Of a DNA stretch of 64,000 nucleotides, positions 16,761 to 24,958 are shown one piece after another. How positions within the stretch are numbered: the first letter of the stretch is position 1; each line of letters opens with the position of its first letter. Source of the DNA: Nocardia xishanensis NBRC 101358 (GTDB taxonomy: Bacteria > Actinomycetota > Actinomycetes > Mycobacteriales > Mycobacteriaceae); NCBI RefSeq assembly GCF_001613365.1, contig NZ_BDCF01000012.1:62001-126000 (forward strand). Reading direction: 5' to 3'. Both the position numbers and the translations under genes were made by a program. The notes beneath the pieces were generated by a model. That model was not told the origin of the DNA. It ran no database searches and saw nothing but the letters and a program-made list of their open reading frames with translations.

Positions 16761-17776
16761 GTGAGTTGTCCCATGTCGACCGGGAAGGTCGCGCCCGCAT
16801 GGTCGATGTGAGCGCGAAGGCCGACACCACGCGTGTCGCCGTGGCGGCGGGCGCGCTGCGGACGACGGCGGAGGTCGTCGCGCTGGTCAGGGCCGACGAC
16901 CTGCCCAAGGCCGATGTGCTGTCCACCGCGCGGATCGCCGGGATCGCGGGCGCCAAGAAGACCTCCGAACTCATTCCGCTGTGCCATCAGCTGGCGCTGT
17001 CGTCGGTGAAGGTCGAGTTCGGGTTCACCGACACCGACATCACCATCGAGGCGACCGCGAAGACCAAGGGGCCGACCGGTGTGGAGATGGAGGCGCTGAC
17101 CGCGGTCGCCATCGCCGGACTCACCCTGCACGACATGGTCAAGGCGGTCGACCCCGCGGCCACGCTCGACGGCGTCCGGTTGCTGACCAAGGAGGGCGGC
17201 AAGCGCGGTCACTGGGAGCGGCCGGGCACGCCGGAACCGAACGGGGAGACCGCCGTTCGCCCCGAGGAGCAACCCCAGGGCGACGACCTCGGGGCCGATC
17301 GATCCGCGGTCGTGCTGGTCGCTTCGACCCGTGCGGCGGCGGGCATCTGGGAAGACACCACCGGCCCTGTGCTCGCGGAGTGGCTGACCGGCCTGGGCTT
17401 CTCGGTGCGCGGACCGCTCGTCTACGCCGATGCCGAGATCGGCGTCGGACTGGCCGACGCGCTGCGTTTCGCGCCGTCGCTGGTGATCAGCACCGGCGGC
17501 ACCGGCGCGTCCCCCACCGACGGCACCCCTGAGGCGACGCTGGCCGTGCTCGACCGCGAATTGCCCGGCGTTGCCGAGGCGATCCGCCAGCGCGGCACCG
17601 CGAAGTTCCCGCTGGCCGCGCTCAGCCGCGGCGTCGCGGGGCTGGCCGGTCGGACGGTCGTCGTGAATCTGCCCGGTTCGCCGGGCGGGGTGAAGGATGG
17701 TATCGCCGTGCTCGAACCGCTCCTCGATCATCTGCTCGCACAAGTAGCCGGAGGCGGCGATCATGACCACGTCTGA
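16757..17776 (+). CDS. moaC: MoaC-MogA/MoaB fusion protein (339 aa)
   Basis: Two molybdenum cofactor enzymes in one chain. Residues about 1-160 are MoaC, which forms cyclic pyranopterin monophosphate: MVDVSAKADTTRVAVAAG, ARIAGIAGAKKTSELIPLCH and GVEMEALTAVAIAG are signature blocks. A linker rich in Glu, Pro and Gln (about 160-185) joins a MogA/MoaB-like molybdopterin adenylyltransferase (about 186-339), with STGGTGASPTDGTPEAT and LPGSPGGVKDG. Similar fusions are known in actinobacteria. ATG 16757 overlaps the TGA of the leader ORF, and the 3' end overlaps moaE by 14 bp. Confidence 0.92.
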   Translation: MSELSHVDREGRARMVDVSAKADTTRVAVAAGALRTTAEVVALVRADDLPKADVLSTARIAGIAGAKKTSELIPLCHQLALSSVKVEFGFTDTDITIEATAKTKGPTGVEMEALTAVAIAGLTLHDMVKAVDPAATLDGVRLLTKEGGKRGHWERPGTPEPNGETAVRPEEQPQGDDLGADRSAVVLVASTRAAAGIWEDTTGPVLAEWLTGLGFSVRGPLVYADAEIGVGLADALRFAPSLVISTGGTGASPTDGTPEATLAVLDRELPGVAEAIRQRGTAKFPLAALSRGVAGLAGRTVVVNLPGSPGGVKDGIAVLEPLLDHLLAQVAGGGDHDHV

Positions 17777-18197
17777 GACCGCGGTGCGGGTGGCCCGCAT
17801 CAGCGACCGACCGCTCGACCCCGCCGAGGTGGAGGCCGCGGTCACCGGCCCGGAATACGGCGCGGTCGTGGTGTTCACCGGCAAGGTCCGCAATCACGAT
17901 GGCGGCCAGGCTGTTTCGGCGCTGGAGTACTCGGCGCATCCGGAAGCCGAGCGTTTCCTGCGGAATTGCTGCGCCGCGGCGGCCGCGTCAACCGGTCTTC
18001 CGGTGGCCGCGGTGCACCGGGTCGGCTCGCTGACCGTCGGCGATCTCGCCATCGTGGTCGCGGTGGCCGCCCCGCACCGGGCCGAAGCCTTCACTGCCTG
18101 CGCGGAATTGGTGGATCGGATCAAGCACGAAGTGCCGATCTGGAAGCGGCAGTTGTTCGCCGATGGGATGTCGGAGTGGGTCAATGCCTGCGGGTAA
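17763..18197 (+). CDS. moaE: Molybdopterin synthase catalytic subunit MoaE (144 aa)
   Basis: With MoaD it inserts the two dithiolene sulfurs. Family blocks: GAVVVFTGKVRNHDGGQAVS, LEYSAHPEAE, VHRVGSLTVGDLAIVVAVA, HRAEAFTACAELVDRIKHEV and PIWKRQLFADG, the last with the catalytic Lys region. The start overlaps moaC-mog by 14 bp. With moaD, moaA, moeA and moaC-mog, this locus supplies most of the pathway from GTP to molybdenum cofactor. Confidence 0.94.
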   Translation: MTTSETAVRVARISDRPLDPAEVEAAVTGPEYGAVVVFTGKVRNHDGGQAVSALEYSAHPEAERFLRNCCAAAAASTGLPVAAVHRVGSLTVGDLAIVVAVAAPHRAEAFTACAELVDRIKHEVPIWKRQLFADGMSEWVNACG

Positions 18198-18290
18198 TCA
18201 TGTCGTGATGTGAATCCGATGACGGATCAATCTGGTCGCCGTTAGCGTTCTCGCCCAGGGTTGTTCATCCGGATCTGGGCAGGAGGACGA

Positions 18291-19298
18291 GTGGGGACCG
18301 ATCAGGTTTTGCTGCATCGTTTCGTCATCGCGCAGCTGACCGCCGCGGGCGCCGACAGGGAGAAGCTGATCCGGGAGACCGGTCTACCGGAATGGACGAT
18401 GGCGGGCGACGACATGCACCTGCCGAGCCACACCTTCGCCCGGCTATGGGAACTCGGCGCGCACGCGCTAGGCGATCCCGCGGTGGCGTTGCAGGTGGCC
18501 AAGCGCTACGAGCTCAAGAGCCTCGGACTCTACGACTACCTGTTCTCGACCGCGCCCACTCTCGGCGCCGGGCTCGCGACCTGCGGGCCGTACGTCTCCG
18601 CGGTCACCACCAACCATCGGATCGACCTGCGTACCGAGAACGAGCACGAAACCACGCTCTATCTCGACATCATCGACGGCGAGGGCATCGGACGCGACCT
18701 GACCCAGCTGTGGGGTCTCGGCGCGGTGCTGAGCCGGGCCCGCCGCGTGGTGCGCGAACCGCTCGCACCCGTCCGGGTCGCGCTGCGCCAGCAGGCGCCC
18801 GCCGATCGTCGCGCCTACGTCGAGGTATTCGGTACCGCCGCCATCGAATTCGACGCTCCGGTCGACTCGATGACCTTCCGTTCCTCCGATATGGACCTGC
18901 CGCTGACCACCGCCGACCCGGTGCTGGCGAAAATACTGCGCCCATTGGCCGACGCCCTGCCCCCGCCACCGCCGCTGCCTTCGGCCTGGCCGCAGCGGGT
19001 GGCCGAGGCACTCGCCGCCGCGCTCGACGCGGGCGACGCCTCGCTGAACCGCGTCGCGCGGCGGCTGGCCACCAGCCCGCGCACCTTGCAGCGCAGGCTC
19101 ATGGAGGCCGGGACGACGTGGCGCAAGGAACTCGACCGGGCACGCGACGCACGGTTGCGGCAGGCGAGTGCGGCGGGCTCGCTGAGCAGAGCGCGGCAGG
19201 CGCAACTGCTCGGCTATTCCGACGCCGGCTCGATGCGCCGCGCGGCGCGCCGCTGGAACGTCGCCGAGCACGCGCACCGGTGCGAGCTGTTCGACTGA
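18291..19298 (+). CDS. AraC family transcriptional regulator (335 aa)
   Basis: The N-terminal domain (about residues 10-200) resembles the arabinose-binding-like domain of OruR/ArgR2-type AraC regulators (LPSHTFARLWELGAHALGDPAVALQVA). The C-terminal helix-turn-helix domain (about 245-335) contains LNRVARRLATSPRTLQRRL and a second helix pair, LLGYSDAGSMRRAARRW. GTG 18291 follows AGGAGGA and is preferred to an upstream ATG at 18261. No target is evident; the neighbours are moaE and a small unknown gene. Confidence 0.85.
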   Translation: MGTDQVLLHRFVIAQLTAAGADREKLIRETGLPEWTMAGDDMHLPSHTFARLWELGAHALGDPAVALQVAKRYELKSLGLYDYLFSTAPTLGAGLATCGPYVSAVTTNHRIDLRTENEHETTLYLDIIDGEGIGRDLTQLWGLGAVLSRARRVVREPLAPVRVALRQQAPADRRAYVEVFGTAAIEFDAPVDSMTFRSSDMDLPLTTADPVLAKILRPLADALPPPPPLPSAWPQRVAEALAAALDAGDASLNRVARRLATSPRTLQRRLMEAGTTWRKELDRARDARLRQASAAGSLSRARQAQLLGYSDAGSMRRAARRWNVAEHAHRCELFD

Positions 19299-19302
19299 CA
19301 CC

Positions 19303-19494
19303 TCACACGCGCAGGAAGCTGGCCGCGATGCGCCAGAAGGTGGCGTCCTCGATGGCCCGGAAATCCCAGCTCTCGGTGAGATCTCTGGTGGCGGCGACGA
19401 TCGCAGGTACGTCGAAGTCGTCGCGGGTGGCGGTCCCCTTGGCCTCCAACGCGGCGATCACGTAAGCGGTGGCGCTCTCACACGTCTCGGACAC
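19303..19494 (-). CDS. Small actinobacterial protein of unknown function (63 aa)
   Basis: GTG 19494 lies 7 bases after GGGGAG and encodes an acidic, helical 63-residue protein with an AYVIAALEAKGTATRDDFDV segment and a C-terminal DATFWRIAASFLRV helix. I do not recognise a named domain. The good ribosome-binding site and consistent third-position GC support it as a gene. It converges with the AraC gene, leaving 4 bp between stops. Confidence 0.6.
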   Translation of the reverse strand: MSETCESATAYVIAALEAKGTATRDDFDVPAIVAATRDLTESWDFRAIEDATFWRIAASFLRV

Positions 19495-19674
19495 CGAAAA
19501 TCTCCCCTCGGTCGCACACAGATACGGTCGATCACGGTCACGGACCGACGCCGCGCACGGCGCATGGCGCCGACCCCGACACGGCGGGCGTGCAGTCAGT
19601 CTTACGACACCGCCCCCGCCGCGAAAGCGCCGAACGCGCCACTTTCTAGCAAAACGCGCCAACCCGCGGCGCGT

Positions 19675-20709
19675 TCAGTGCGGTGTGTAGCGCCACACCC
19701 CGAGCATCGCCTGTTCGTCGAGGAAATCGTCGGCGGTGTGCACGGTCTCCCGCAGGCGCGACAGCGCGGCGTCGGCAGGCATGCCCGCCCCGATCAGCAC
19801 CAACCGGCTGGTGCGCGGCTCGCCGCGACGCCATGCGCCCGGCTCGAAGACGATGTGCCTGCCGACCATGTGCAGCACGAACTTCCTTCGCTCGGCCGCG
19901 ACGCCGAACGCCGCGAAGCCCTTGGCGCGGAAAAGTCCGGGTGGCGGATCCTCCAGGAAGCCGATCAGCCTGCGCGGATCCAATTCCCGCTCGCTGGTGA
20001 AGGAGACGCTGGTGTAGTCGTCGTGCAGGTGGCGGTGGTCATGGTCGCCGTCGTGGTCGTGATCGGCGAGCAGTTCGTCGAAGCTCAACTGCTCGGCGAC
20101 GCGCGGGGTCTCGCGAAGCGGCTCGTCGAACAGCAGGCCGGGATCGATACACCCCCTTGTGGTCGCGTACACCGGCACCGTCCCGACCAGTTCCGCGATC
20201 TCGCCGCGCAACGTGTCCAGCTCGGCGACGGCGACTCGATCCGCCTTGTTGACCACCACCAAGTCGGCCAGGCGCAGGTGGGTGAGCAGTTCCGGATGCC
20301 GTTCGCGGGTTTCCGGGAACTGTTCGGCGTCGACCACCTCGACCAGACCGCCGTAGCGGATGCGCGGATTGTCGCTGCCGACCACCATCCGGATGAGGTT
20401 GCGCGGCTCGGCGAGGCCGCTGGCCTCGACCACGATGACGTCGATGTTCGCTCGCGGCTGCGCCAGCCGGGTGAACAGCTCGTCGAGCTCGGTGACGTCC
20501 ACCGCGCAACAGACGCAGCCGTTGCCGAGCGAGACCATCGCGTCGACCTGCCCGGCGACCAGCATCGAATCGATGTTGATGGCGCCGAAGTCGTTGACGA
20601 CCACCCCGATTCGGGTGCCGCGGTTGTTCCGCAGCAGGTGGTTCAGCATGGTGGTCTTTCCCGAACCGAGAAAGCCGGCGACGATCAGCACAGGAATCCG
20701 GTCAGCCAC
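19675..20709 (-). CDS. CobW/YjiA/ZNG1-family GTP-binding metallochaperone (344 aa)
   Basis: A G3E GTPase that loads metal, often Zn2+ or Co2+, into client proteins. Seen: Walker A VAGFLGSGKTT, the metal-binding GNGCVCC motif near residue 67 (CxCC), VVVEASGLAEP, the VVNKAD guanine motif, a His/Asp-rich loop DHDHDGDHDHRHLHDD near residue 220 that may bind metal, and a C-terminal CobW_C domain (about 230-340). TAGGGT lies 7 nt before GTG 20709, indicating a leaderless start there rather than at the GTG three codons upstream. No Zur box was recognised. Confidence 0.9.
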   Translation of the reverse strand: MADRIPVLIVAGFLGSGKTTMLNHLLRNNRGTRIGVVVNDFGAINIDSMLVAGQVDAMVSLGNGCVCCAVDVTELDELFTRLAQPRANIDVIVVEASGLAEPRNLIRMVVGSDNPRIRYGGLVEVVDAEQFPETRERHPELLTHLRLADLVVVNKADRVAVAELDTLRGEIAELVGTVPVYATTRGCIDPGLLFDEPLRETPRVAEQLSFDELLADHDHDGDHDHRHLHDDYTSVSFTSERELDPRRLIGFLEDPPPGLFRAKGFAAFGVAAERRKFVLHMVGRHIVFEPGAWRRGEPRTSRLVLIGAGMPADAALSRLRETVHTADDFLDEQAMLGVWRYTPH

Positions 20710-20716
20710 CCGGACC

Positions 20717-20722
20717 ACCCTA
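20717..20722 (-). promoter_or_regulatory. Leaderless -10 hexamer for the CobW-type gene
   Basis: TAGGGT on the minus strand, 7 nt before GTG 20709; no ribosome-binding site is present. Confidence 0.55.
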
Positions 20723-20746
20723 GTGCGGCGCGCGACGGCGTGAAAA

Positions 20747-20786
20747 CGGCCGGACGCCGCCCGGCGGATCGGGCGGCGTCCGGCCG
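20747..20786 (-). terminator. Very stable terminator after the amidase gene
   Basis: CGGCCGGACGCCGCCCG (20747-20763) and CGGGCGGCGTCCGGCCG (20770-20786) form a perfect 17-bp stem with a 6-nt loop, 8 bp beyond the amidase stop. It ends just before the promoter of the CobW-type gene on the same strand. Confidence 0.88.
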
Positions 20787-20794
20787 AGTGCGAG

Positions 20795-22150
20795 CTATCG
20801 GGCGGGGGCGAACAGTCTGCCCGCCAAGGCGTAGGCCAGGTTGATCAGCTCCGTGGTGATCGCGGTCTCGTCCATGCCGAGTGTCCGTGCCAGCGGCGTG
20901 AGCAGCTCTAGCACGGTGGTCGCCAGGGCGCCGAGATTACTGGTATCCGACTTGAGCTGGGAGTTCGGCGTCGACTGGGTGCCGGGCATCGCATAGGTTC
21001 CCGGTGTCGACGGGTTGTTCGGGGTCAGCTGGTTACCCGGGATCGTCTGGGCGCGCGGGCTGGCCTGGGCACCTGGGCTCGCTCCGGCGCCCGGGCTCGC
21101 CTGGTTGCCCGGCATCGGCTGCGTGCCGGGAGCGGACCTGACGCCGGGCGACATTCCCTGGAGGGTCTGCGCCTGCGCCGTCGTGTTGTCGGGAGTGTTT
21201 TGCGTCGAGCCGTTGGAAGTGCCCGGTGGCGTTCCGCTCGGCGCGCTCTGTGCCGCGCCGTTCGGGATGGAGCCGTCGGCGTTCGGCGCGGACTGGGCCG
21301 GAACAGCCTGTCCAGGGACCGGCGCGGGCTGGTCGGCGGCCGATCCGCTCGCCGCGGGCGGCGCGCCCAGCAGGTAGCTGACCAGGCCGGTGGTGATCGC
21401 GACGGCGTGCTTCAGCTGTCCGTCCGGACTCTCCAGCAGCGCGGCGTCTTCCGCGTTCGCGCCGTTGCCCATTTCGATGAACACGTTCGGCACCGCGGTC
21501 AGCGCCGGTCCCGCGATATCGGATCGCGTCTGAAGTCCGTCCTGCACACCGGCGTAGGTGGCCGCGGGGAAACCGGCCTGCAAGTAGGCGTCGCGCACCG
21601 ACTTCGTCGCGGCCAGGCCGGGTCCCGACTGGACCTGGTGAACCCTGACGTCCGGCACCGGCAGCTGCGGGACGATCAAATGGAAGCCGCGGAAGGCGGC
21701 GGGGGCGCTGTCGGCGTGGATGCTCACCGCCACCGCGGCGCCGGAGTCGTTGGCCGCGCGGGCCCGTTCGTCGATGCAACCGCCCCAGCCGCTGTCGTCC
21801 TGGCGGCTGAGCACCACCCGCGCGCCGAGGCTCTCCAGCGAGGTCTTGACCAGCTGGGCGACATTCCAGTTGATGGTGTGTTCCGGTACGCCGTTGACCG
21901 ACGTCATGCCGGTGGTCTGGCAGTCCTTGGTGCCGCCGCGGCCGTTGTCCACCTGCCTGGCGAGGTTCTCGTCGTGGTTCGACCCCTGGTGGCCGGGGTC
22001 GAGGAATACCGTTCTGCCTGCCAGCTGCCTCGCCATGTCCGGCAAGTCGGGAACGGCTGTCGCGGTTCCGGGGAAGAACCCGGCGAACGTCGCGGTCACC
22101 GCGGCCGTGACGGTGGTGGAGATACCGGCCTTGATGATGCTTGGCTTCAT
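20795..22150 (-). CDS. Secreted N-acetylmuramoyl-L-alanine amidase, Rv3717-like with a long C-terminal extension (451 aa)
   Basis: A zinc amidase that cleaves the bond between muramic acid and the stem peptide. A signal peptide (MKPSIIKAGISTTVTAAVTA..., cleavage near TATA-VPD) precedes an Amidase_3 domain (about residues 45-255), with VFLDPGHQGSN and VSIHADSAP supplying zinc ligands and VFIEMGNGAN the catalytic Glu. A Pro/Gly/Gln/Ser-rich linker (about 262-395) with repeated PGxQ units and a helical C-terminal segment of about 50 residues are absent from mycobacterial Ami1/Rv3717. ATG 22150 lacks a close ribosome-binding site. Confidence 0.9.
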   Translation of the reverse strand: MKPSIIKAGISTTVTAAVTATFAGFFPGTATAVPDLPDMARQLAGRTVFLDPGHQGSNHDENLARQVDNGRGGTKDCQTTGMTSVNGVPEHTINWNVAQLVKTSLESLGARVVLSRQDDSGWGGCIDERARAANDSGAAVAVSIHADSAPAAFRGFHLIVPQLPVPDVRVHQVQSGPGLAATKSVRDAYLQAGFPAATYAGVQDGLQTRSDIAGPALTAVPNVFIEMGNGANAEDAALLESPDGQLKHAVAITTGLVSYLLGAPPAASGSAADQPAPVPGQAVPAQSAPNADGSIPNGAAQSAPSGTPPGTSNGSTQNTPDNTTAQAQTLQGMSPGVRSAPGTQPMPGNQASPGAGASPGAQASPRAQTIPGNQLTPNNPSTPGTYAMPGTQSTPNSQLKSDTSNLGALATTVLELLTPLARTLGMDETAITTELINLAYALAGRLFAPAR

Positions 22151-22359
22151 GTTCGGTCGGCGCCCCGGGACGGAGCACCCCTCCCTTCCCACTAGTAACA
22201 CCAAACCCAGTAATTCACTCTTGCAACGCGTAACTCGGCGAAGCAAGGCCGGTTACCGAACTGTTACCGATCCTTCCCGGAATGTCTCACCTGGTCAGGA
22301 GCGTTGCCATCGAAGCTTCACGCGCCGTTCTGGCCGATTCGGCTTCCGCTCAGCATTCG

Positions 22360-22770
22360 TCAGCCGGTGACGATGCGGTCGCCGTCGACGCGGACGGGGC
22401 GTGGGGTGAGGGGGCGTTCGGCGGGGCCGGTGGCGACCGTGCCGTCGAAGCGGAAGGCGCTGCCGTGGCAGCGGCAGAGGATGGTGTCGCGCTCGATCTT
22501 CGACACCGAGCATCCGAGGTGCGTGCAGGTGGCCGAGAATCCTTGGTACACACCGGCTTGTGGTTGGGTCACCACAGTGCCGCTCGCGATCACCGCGCCG
22601 CCGACCGGCACGTCGGTCACCTTCGCGACCTCGGTGCCTGGCGCGACCTCACGCGCGGCCGGTTGAGCGGGCGCGCAGGCGGCGACGGTGACAGCAGCGG
22701 CGGCCGCACCGGCGCCCGCCAGCGCGGTCCGACGATCGATACGCGGTTCACGGCGGTCTTCGGATTTCAT
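22360..22770 (-). CDS. Rieske [2Fe-2S] protein, Tat-exported lipoprotein candidate (136 aa)
   Basis: The N-terminus has a twin-arginine motif (IDRRTALAG), an Ala-rich hydrophobic stretch and a lipobox ending VAAC, so it is probably exported folded and lipidated. The Rieske fold follows, with CTHLGC and CRCHGSAF providing the two Cys and two His ligands. Stand-alone Rieske proteins of this size act as small electron carriers; the partner is unknown. ATG 22770 has GGAG nine bases upstream. It lies 84 bp after an ECF sigma gene on the same strand, suggesting one operon. Confidence 0.88.
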   Translation of the reverse strand: MKSEDRREPRIDRRTALAGAGAAAAAVTVAACAPAQPAAREVAPGTEVAKVTDVPVGGAVIASGTVVTQPQAGVYQGFSATCTHLGCSVSKIERDTILCRCHGSAFRFDGTVATGPAERPLTPRPVRVDGDRIVTG

Positions 22771-22854
22771 CGGTCGACTCTCCACCTGGTTCGGGCACTG
22801 CCGAACACGGTAGAGGGACCGATCACGCGATCGCGAACCGGACCACCGCCGGGG

Positions 22855-23475
22855 TCAGGCGCCGAGCGGTAGCTGCCGCATCGAGCGCAGCGCGTAGTGC
22901 ACGCGGGTTTTCACGGTGCCGACGGGCACTCCGAAGTCGGCGGCCACCTCCCGGTAGGCGCGATCGCGCAGGATGACCTCGACGACGGCCTCGCGCTGGG
23001 CCTTGGGCAGCTGTGACAGCAGTTCGGCGACCAGCAGCCCGTCGACGAGCGCGTCCACGAAATCGGGGTCGGTGCCCGGCATCGCGGCGAGCTCGCCGAC
23101 CTCGTCCCACGCCGTGTCGAACGGCCGCGCCGCGCGAGAACGGGCGATATCGATGATGACGTTGCGCTCGATCGCCAGCAGCCAGGTGCGCACACTCCCG
23201 CGTCGCGCGTCGAACTGGGAACAGGAACGCCAGGCCCGCAGCAGTGTCTCCTGCACCGCGTGCTCGGCCAAGCCCGCGTCTCCGAGGCCGCGGCGCGCGC
23301 GCCAGTGCAGCAGTCCGTGGTCGGCGTCGAGAACCCGTGCCAGACCTTCCTCGGTGCACAGGCCCGCGCAGTGGGTGCTACACCTTCGCCGTCGTTCCGT
23401 GAGCGCGCCCAACGGCCGGATACCTCTCACACCATCGATATCGCGGCCGCCCGCTCCGATGACATCAGCGATCAC
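22855..23475 (-). CDS. ECF sigma factor (206 aa, start uncertain)
   Basis: Region 2 is clear from LAEHAVQETLLRAWRSCSQF and VRTWLLAIERNVIIDIARSR (about residues 70-110). Region 4 is seen in LPKAQREAVVEVILRDRAYR and VPVGTVKTRVHYALRSMR. The first 45 residues (Arg-rich, with CSTHCAGLC) are unusual, so the true start may be internal; 23475 and 23430 are both GTG with weak signals. No anti-sigma gene adjoins it. The downstream gene is a Rieske lipoprotein, so a redox response is possible but unproven. Confidence 0.8.
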   Translation of the reverse strand: MIADVIGAGGRDIDGVRGIRPLGALTERRRRCSTHCAGLCTEEGLARVLDADHGLLHWRARRGLGDAGLAEHAVQETLLRAWRSCSQFDARRGSVRTWLLAIERNVIIDIARSRAARPFDTAWDEVGELAAMPGTDPDFVDALVDGLLVAELLSQLPKAQREAVVEVILRDRAYREVAADFGVPVGTVKTRVHYALRSMRQLPLGA

Positions 23476-23693
23476 CGATTACGGCGGATTCGTGCGAACA
23501 ACGCGTTCCTGTGCTGGAAATCCCGCGAATACCCCTTCTCCACCGGACGACTCTGGTAGATCTGGCCGGGAAGACGCGGGATCTTCGCGGGTCAGCTGTC
23601 CGGTCGTGGCGTTGATATCGAGGAGAAACAGCACGCGCATGCTGGTGATCGCGGGGGCCCCGCCGTCGGCGGGCTCTGTGCGGTGCCGCGCAT

Positions 23694-23699
23694 TAAGGT
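23694..23699 (+). promoter_or_regulatory. Leaderless -10 hexamer for the SDR gene
   Basis: TAAGGT, 7 nt before ATG 23707. Confidence 0.5.
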
Positions 23700-23706
23700 C
23701 GGCCGC

Positions 23707-24390
23707 ATGACGAGGACCAAGATTCTGATCACCGGCGCGAGCGCGGGCCTCGGTGCGGGCATGGCCAGGGAATTCGCGGCAAAGGGCCGCGATCTCGCGC
23801 TCTGCGCACGACGGCTGGAACTGCTGGAAGACCTGCGCGCCGAACTGAAGGACGCACATCCCGGCATCACCGTGGCCCTCCGCGCGCTCGACGTCGATGA
23901 TCACGCCGCCGTACCGCGCGCGTTCGGCGAACTGCGCGATGAACTGGGCGGACTCGACCGGGTGATCGTGAACGCCGGGATCGGCAAGGGCGCGGTGATC
24001 GGCAGCGGGCGCGCCGACGCCAATCTCGCCACCGCCACCACCAATTTCGTGAGCGCGCTCGCCCAGGCGGAGGCCGCGATGGAGATCTTCCGCGCGCAGA
24101 ACTCCGGACATCTGGTGCTGGTTTCGTCGATGAGCGCGGTGCGCGGACTGCCCAAGAGGAAAGCCGCGTACGCCGCCAGCAAGGCCGGGCTGGCCGCGTT
24201 GGGCGAAGGCCTCGCGGTCGAACTGGCGAAATCTCCGATCGCGGTCACCACACTCCTGCCCGGCTTCATCGCGACGGACATGGCCGACAAGGCGGGCGAC
24301 GCCCGCATGCTCGCGCCGCTGGACAAGGGCGTCGCCGCGATGGTGCGGGCGATCGAACGGGAACAGACCCGCGCCTGCGTGCCCGGTTGA
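23707..24390 (+). CDS. SDR oxidoreductase with a premature in-frame stop (227 aa)
   Basis: A classical short-chain dehydrogenase: TGASAGLGAGMAREFA binds NAD(P), VIVNAGIG is the NAG motif, SSMSAVRGLPKRKAAYAASK contains the catalytic Ser, Tyr and Lys. The frame stops at TGA 24388-24390 in a VPG-stop-PWR context. Reading on in the same frame gives 21 plausible residues (PWRLVDLVLPHLPNAVVARL, then G) up to TGA 24454-24456. Homologues usually have W-P-W at this point, so TGG has probably become TGA. The catalytic core is intact, so the shortened protein could still work. Confidence 0.8.
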   Translation: MTRTKILITGASAGLGAGMAREFAAKGRDLALCARRLELLEDLRAELKDAHPGITVALRALDVDDHAAVPRAFGELRDELGGLDRVIVNAGIGKGAVIGSGRADANLATATTNFVSALAQAEAAMEIFRAQNSGHLVLVSSMSAVRGLPKRKAAYAASKAGLAALGEGLAVELAKSPIAVTTLLPGFIATDMADKAGDARMLAPLDKGVAAMVRAIEREQTRACVPG

Positions 24391-24456
24391 CCGTGGCGGC
24401 TGGTGGATCTCGTGCTGCCCCACCTGCCGAACGCGGTGGTCGCCCGCCTCGGCTGA
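24391..24456 (+). pseudogene. Stranded C-terminal coding tail of the SDR gene
   Basis: Same frame as the preceding SDR, with 21 sense codons beginning PWRLVDLVLPHLP before a second TGA. High third-position GC and the amphipathic LPHLP-type ending fit the normal C-terminus of this SDR group, so it was recently coding or is reached by readthrough. Confidence 0.6.
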
Positions 24457-24502
24457 CCGCACCGCGAGCGCGGATTCCCGCCAGGTACACGCGGATCGAC
24501 GC

Positions 24503-24523
24503 CGATTACCCCGGAGGTAATCG
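24503..24523. promoter_or_regulatory. Perfect palindrome upstream of the thioesterase gene
   Basis: CGATTACC (24503-24510) and GGTAATCG (24516-24523) flank CCGGA, 24 bp before the thioesterase ATG. It looks like a repressor operator; the cognate regulator is not adjacent. Confidence 0.55.
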
Positions 24524-24547
24524 ACCGGCGCGCCACCGCCGGGCAGC

Positions 24548-24958
24548 ATGGTCGGCATGATCGACGAGACCGGCACCAAGCTCTTTCACCAGTCCATGCC
24601 GTTCACCGAACGCCTCGGCGTCGAGGTGCTCGCGCACGGTCCCGAGCTGGTGCGCAGCCGGATCGCGTGGGACGAGTCGCTGTGTACGCTCGGCGGGATG
24701 CTGCACGGCGGCGTGCTGATGTCGCTGGCCGACGCGACCGGCGCGGTGTGCGCGTTCCTCAATCTGCCGGAGGGCAAGCAGGGCACGACCACCGTGGAGT
24801 CGAAGTCCAACTTCCTGCGCGCCGTGCGCTCGGGCCACGCCGTCGCCACCGCACGCCCGCTGCACGCCGGCCGCTCGTTCATCGTCGTGGAAACCGAGGT
24901 TCGCGACGACGCCGACAAGCTCGTCGCCAAGGTGACCCAGACTCAGGCCGTGCTATAG
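24548..24958 (+). CDS. PaaI-family hotdog thioesterase (136 aa)
   Basis: A 4HBT-type acyl-CoA thioesterase. The motif GGMLHGGVLMSLADATGAV (residues about 49-67) includes the Gly and Asp used in catalysis by PaaI-like enzymes, and TTVESKSNFLRAVRSG matches the second conserved strand. ATG 24548 and ATG 24557 are both possible. A palindromic operator lies immediately upstream. The 3' end overlaps the convergent cyclopropane synthase gene by 6 bp. The substrate is unknown. Confidence 0.85.
   Translation: MVGMIDETGTKLFHQSMPFTERLGVEVLAHGPELVRSRIAWDESLCTLGGMLHGGVLMSLADATGAVCAFLNLPEGKQGTTTVESKSNFLRAVRSGHAVATARPLHAGRSFIVVETEVRDDADKLVAKVTQTQAVL

Noticed and set aside
18239..18290. Upstream ATG-type start for the AraC gene at 18261
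   Set aside because: The AGGAGGA ribosome-binding site lies between it and GTG 18291, so the shorter start is preferred.
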